Shown in pieces: positions 6,108 to 7,124 of a DNA stretch of 7,124 nt. The stretch covers positions 1-7,124 of the forward strand of contig JAQGMN010000337.1 in NCBI GenBank assembly GCA_028292345.1. The letters run 5' to 3'. Numbering within the stretch: position 1 is the first letter of the stretch; every line of letters starts with the position of its first letter. The position numbers were made by a program, and so were the translations under genes. Source of the stretch: Polaromonas sp. Its GTDB lineage: Bacteria; Pseudomonadota; Gammaproteobacteria; Burkholderiales; Burkholderiaceae_C. Below the pieces are notes generated by a model, which was not told where the DNA came from, ran no database searches, and saw nothing but the letters and a program-made list of their open reading frames with translations.

Positions 6108-6646
6108 CGGCTATTCAGGCAATCGCCGAGGATGCGCGCATTGCCGGCGCCTGGGCGGTGCTGGCGACCGTTCCCGACCCGGAAGTGCCGGTGGTCTCGG
6201 TACGCGACCTGGGGCTGGTGCGCGATGTGGCGCTTATCGAAAATGAACTGGAAGTGGTGGTCACGCCCACCTACTCTGGCTGTCCCGCTACTGAATACAT
6301 AGCATCTAGCATTATCGAGGCGCTGGACGCCGCAGGCCTTGGGCCGGCGCGTGTGCGGATGCAGCGCGCACCGGCCTGGACCACCGACTGGATGACCGAC
6401 GAAGGCCGGGGCAAGCTGCGCGATTACGGCATTGCGCCGCCCGGCCCTGTTGCGAATGCAGGCGCGGTGCCGGTCCGTTTTGCCGGCCGGCGCGCCGGAG
6501 GTGACGCGGCAGATGCGCCGCTGGCCTGCCCGCGCTGCGGCAGTGTGCATACCGCCTTGCTGTCGGCCTTTGGCAGCACCGCCTGCAAGGCCTTGCACCG
6601 CTGCCTGGAGTGCAAGGAACCGTTCGAGCATTTCAAGCCCCTCTAA
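6104..6646 (+). CDS. paaD: PaaD, presumed metal-cofactor maturation factor of the epoxidase
   Basis: PaaD belongs to the MIP18/DUF59 (SufT-like) family. It is needed for phenylacetate growth but is not a stable part of the oxygenase, so it is thought to help install iron or Fe-S cofactors in PaaA or PaaE. The product has 180 residues. The MIP18-like domain has PDPEVPVVSVRDLGLV (residues 24-39) and TPTYSGCPATE (54-64), with C60 the reactive family Cys. AWTTDWMT (91-98) follows, then a C-terminal zinc ribbon with CPRC (142-145) and CLEC (167-170), plus C161 in GSTACKAL. The start is GTG 6104, overlapping the paaC stop, with a strong GGAGG (6093-6097) 6 nt upstream; the frame also stays open upstream within paaC, but no better start exists. 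Codons at 6287-6316 are locally AT-rich and rare (see findings). paaE follows after 20 bp. Confidence 0.95.
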   Translation: MTAIQAIAEDARIAGAWAVLATVPDPEVPVVSVRDLGLVRDVALIENELEVVVTPTYSGCPATEYIASSIIEALDAAGLGPARVRMQRAPAWTTDWMTDEGRGKLRDYGIAPPGPVANAGAVPVRFAGRRAGGDAADAPLACPRCGSVHTALLSAFGSTACKALHRCLECKEPFEHFKPL

Positions 6647-6666
6647 ACCTTAGCCAGAGCAGCCCC

Positions 6667-7124
6667 ATGAGCGTCACCTTCCATCCCCTGCGCGTGCGTT
6701 CCATGGCTGCCGACACCGCCGACGCGGTGATCGTGTCGTTCGACGTGCCCGAGTCCCTGCGCAGCGTGTTCGGCTTCACCCAGGGCCAGTACCTGACGCT
6801 GCGCACCGAGCTGGACGGCCAGGAAATGCGCCGCTCCTACTCGATCTGCGCCGGCATCGACGATGGCGAGCTGCGCGTGGGCGTTCGCAAGGTCCAGGGC
6901 GGCGCGTTCTCGAACTGGATCCATTCCAGCCTTCGGCCCGGCCAGACGCTGGAGGTCATGGCGCCGCAGGGCCGCTTCTTCGTCGCGCTCGACCCGGCCG
7001 CGCACCACCACCATGTGGCGATTGCCGGCGGCAGCGGCATCACGCCCATCCTGTCGATCATGAAGACCGTGCTGGCGCGCGAGCCGCACAGCCGCTTCAC
7101 GCTGATCTACAGCAACCGCACCCC
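6667..7124 (+). CDS. paaE: Phenylacetyl-CoA 1,2-epoxidase reductase PaaE, N-terminal 152 residues (cut by window end)
   Basis: PaaE is the reductase that passes electrons from NADPH through FAD and a plant-type 2Fe-2S cluster to PaaA. The visible part holds the FAD-binding barrel, with RRSYSIC (residues 55-61) as the RxYS flavin motif. This is followed by the start of the NAD(P)-binding domain, AIAGGSGITPILSIM (118-132) and FTLIYSNRT (144-152). Family members are about 360 residues, so the rest of the nucleotide domain and the C-terminal ferredoxin domain with its four Cys are outside the window. The ATG at 6667 gives a family-like N-terminus (MSVTFHPLRV). Its ribosome site is poor (AGAGC at 6656-6660), suggesting it relies on coupling to paaD 20 bp upstream. 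A four-His run at 113-116 just before the nucleotide-binding strand is a small oddity. Confidence 0.95.
   Translation, partial: MSVTFHPLRVRSMAADTADAVIVSFDVPESLRSVFGFTQGQYLTLRTELDGQEMRRSYSICAGIDDGELRVGVRKVQGGAFSNWIHSSLRPGQTLEVMAPQGRFFVALDPAAHHHHVAIAGGSGITPILSIMKTVLAREPHSRFTLIYSNRT

Noticed and set aside
1..7124. Mobile element, CRISPR array, defence or toxin system, or novel multi-gene system
   Set aside because: All genes belong to the str operon or the aerobic phenylacetate pathway. I found no transposase, integrase, spaced repeats or unexplained gene large enough to suggest another system.

Overview
The window joins two gene blocks that run outward from a shared 305-bp divergent control region. 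On the minus strand is the head of the str ribosomal operon: rpsL (S12), rpsG (S7) and the first 207 codons of fusA (EF-G). On the plus strand is the start of an aerobic phenylacetate-degradation operon in the order paaI-paaK-paaA-paaB-paaC-paaD-paaE, with paaE cut by the window end. The S7 and S12 sequences, the GC-rich paa genes and this paa gene order suggest a betaproteobacterium, most likely Burkholderiales/Comamonadaceae (Polaromonas-like). That placement rests on recognition, not on a search.

Positions 1-1881 (minus strand) hold fusA, rpsG and rpsL. They are separated by unusually roomy spacers: 204 bp between rpsG and fusA, and 202 bp between rpsL and rpsG. The rpsG-fusA spacer can fold, in the sense of the operon transcript, into two long stems. 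rpsL has a good sigma-70-type promoter (TTGAGC, 17 bp, TATACT), and the predicted mRNA begins at a 9-bp hairpin.

Positions 1882-2186 are the divergent control region. On the paa side there is a TTGAAT / 17 bp / TACTAT promoter. A perfect 14-bp palindrome, ACCGACCGGTCGGT, lies over the expected transcription start, which is the classic layout of a repressor operator. The likely repressor is a TetR-family PaaR-type protein, but no regulator gene lies in the window.

Positions 2187-7124 (plus strand) form a tight operon with translational-coupling junctions (ATGA between paaI and paaK, GTGA between paaC and paaD). PaaK activates phenylacetate to phenylacetyl-CoA. PaaA, B, C and E form the ring-1,2-epoxidising multicomponent oxygenase, and PaaD is its presumed metal-cofactor maturation factor. 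PaaI is a hotdog thioesterase that rescues CoA from stalled or toxic CoA esters. The later steps (PaaG, Z, F, H, J) are not in the window and may lie downstream.

I see no mobile element, CRISPR array, tRNA or rRNA. The genes are known families. The points worth a second look are the regulatory architecture, the structured spacers, a (CGGG)4 tract inside paaK that is also a perfect G-quadruplex motif, and a short patch of rare codons inside paaD.
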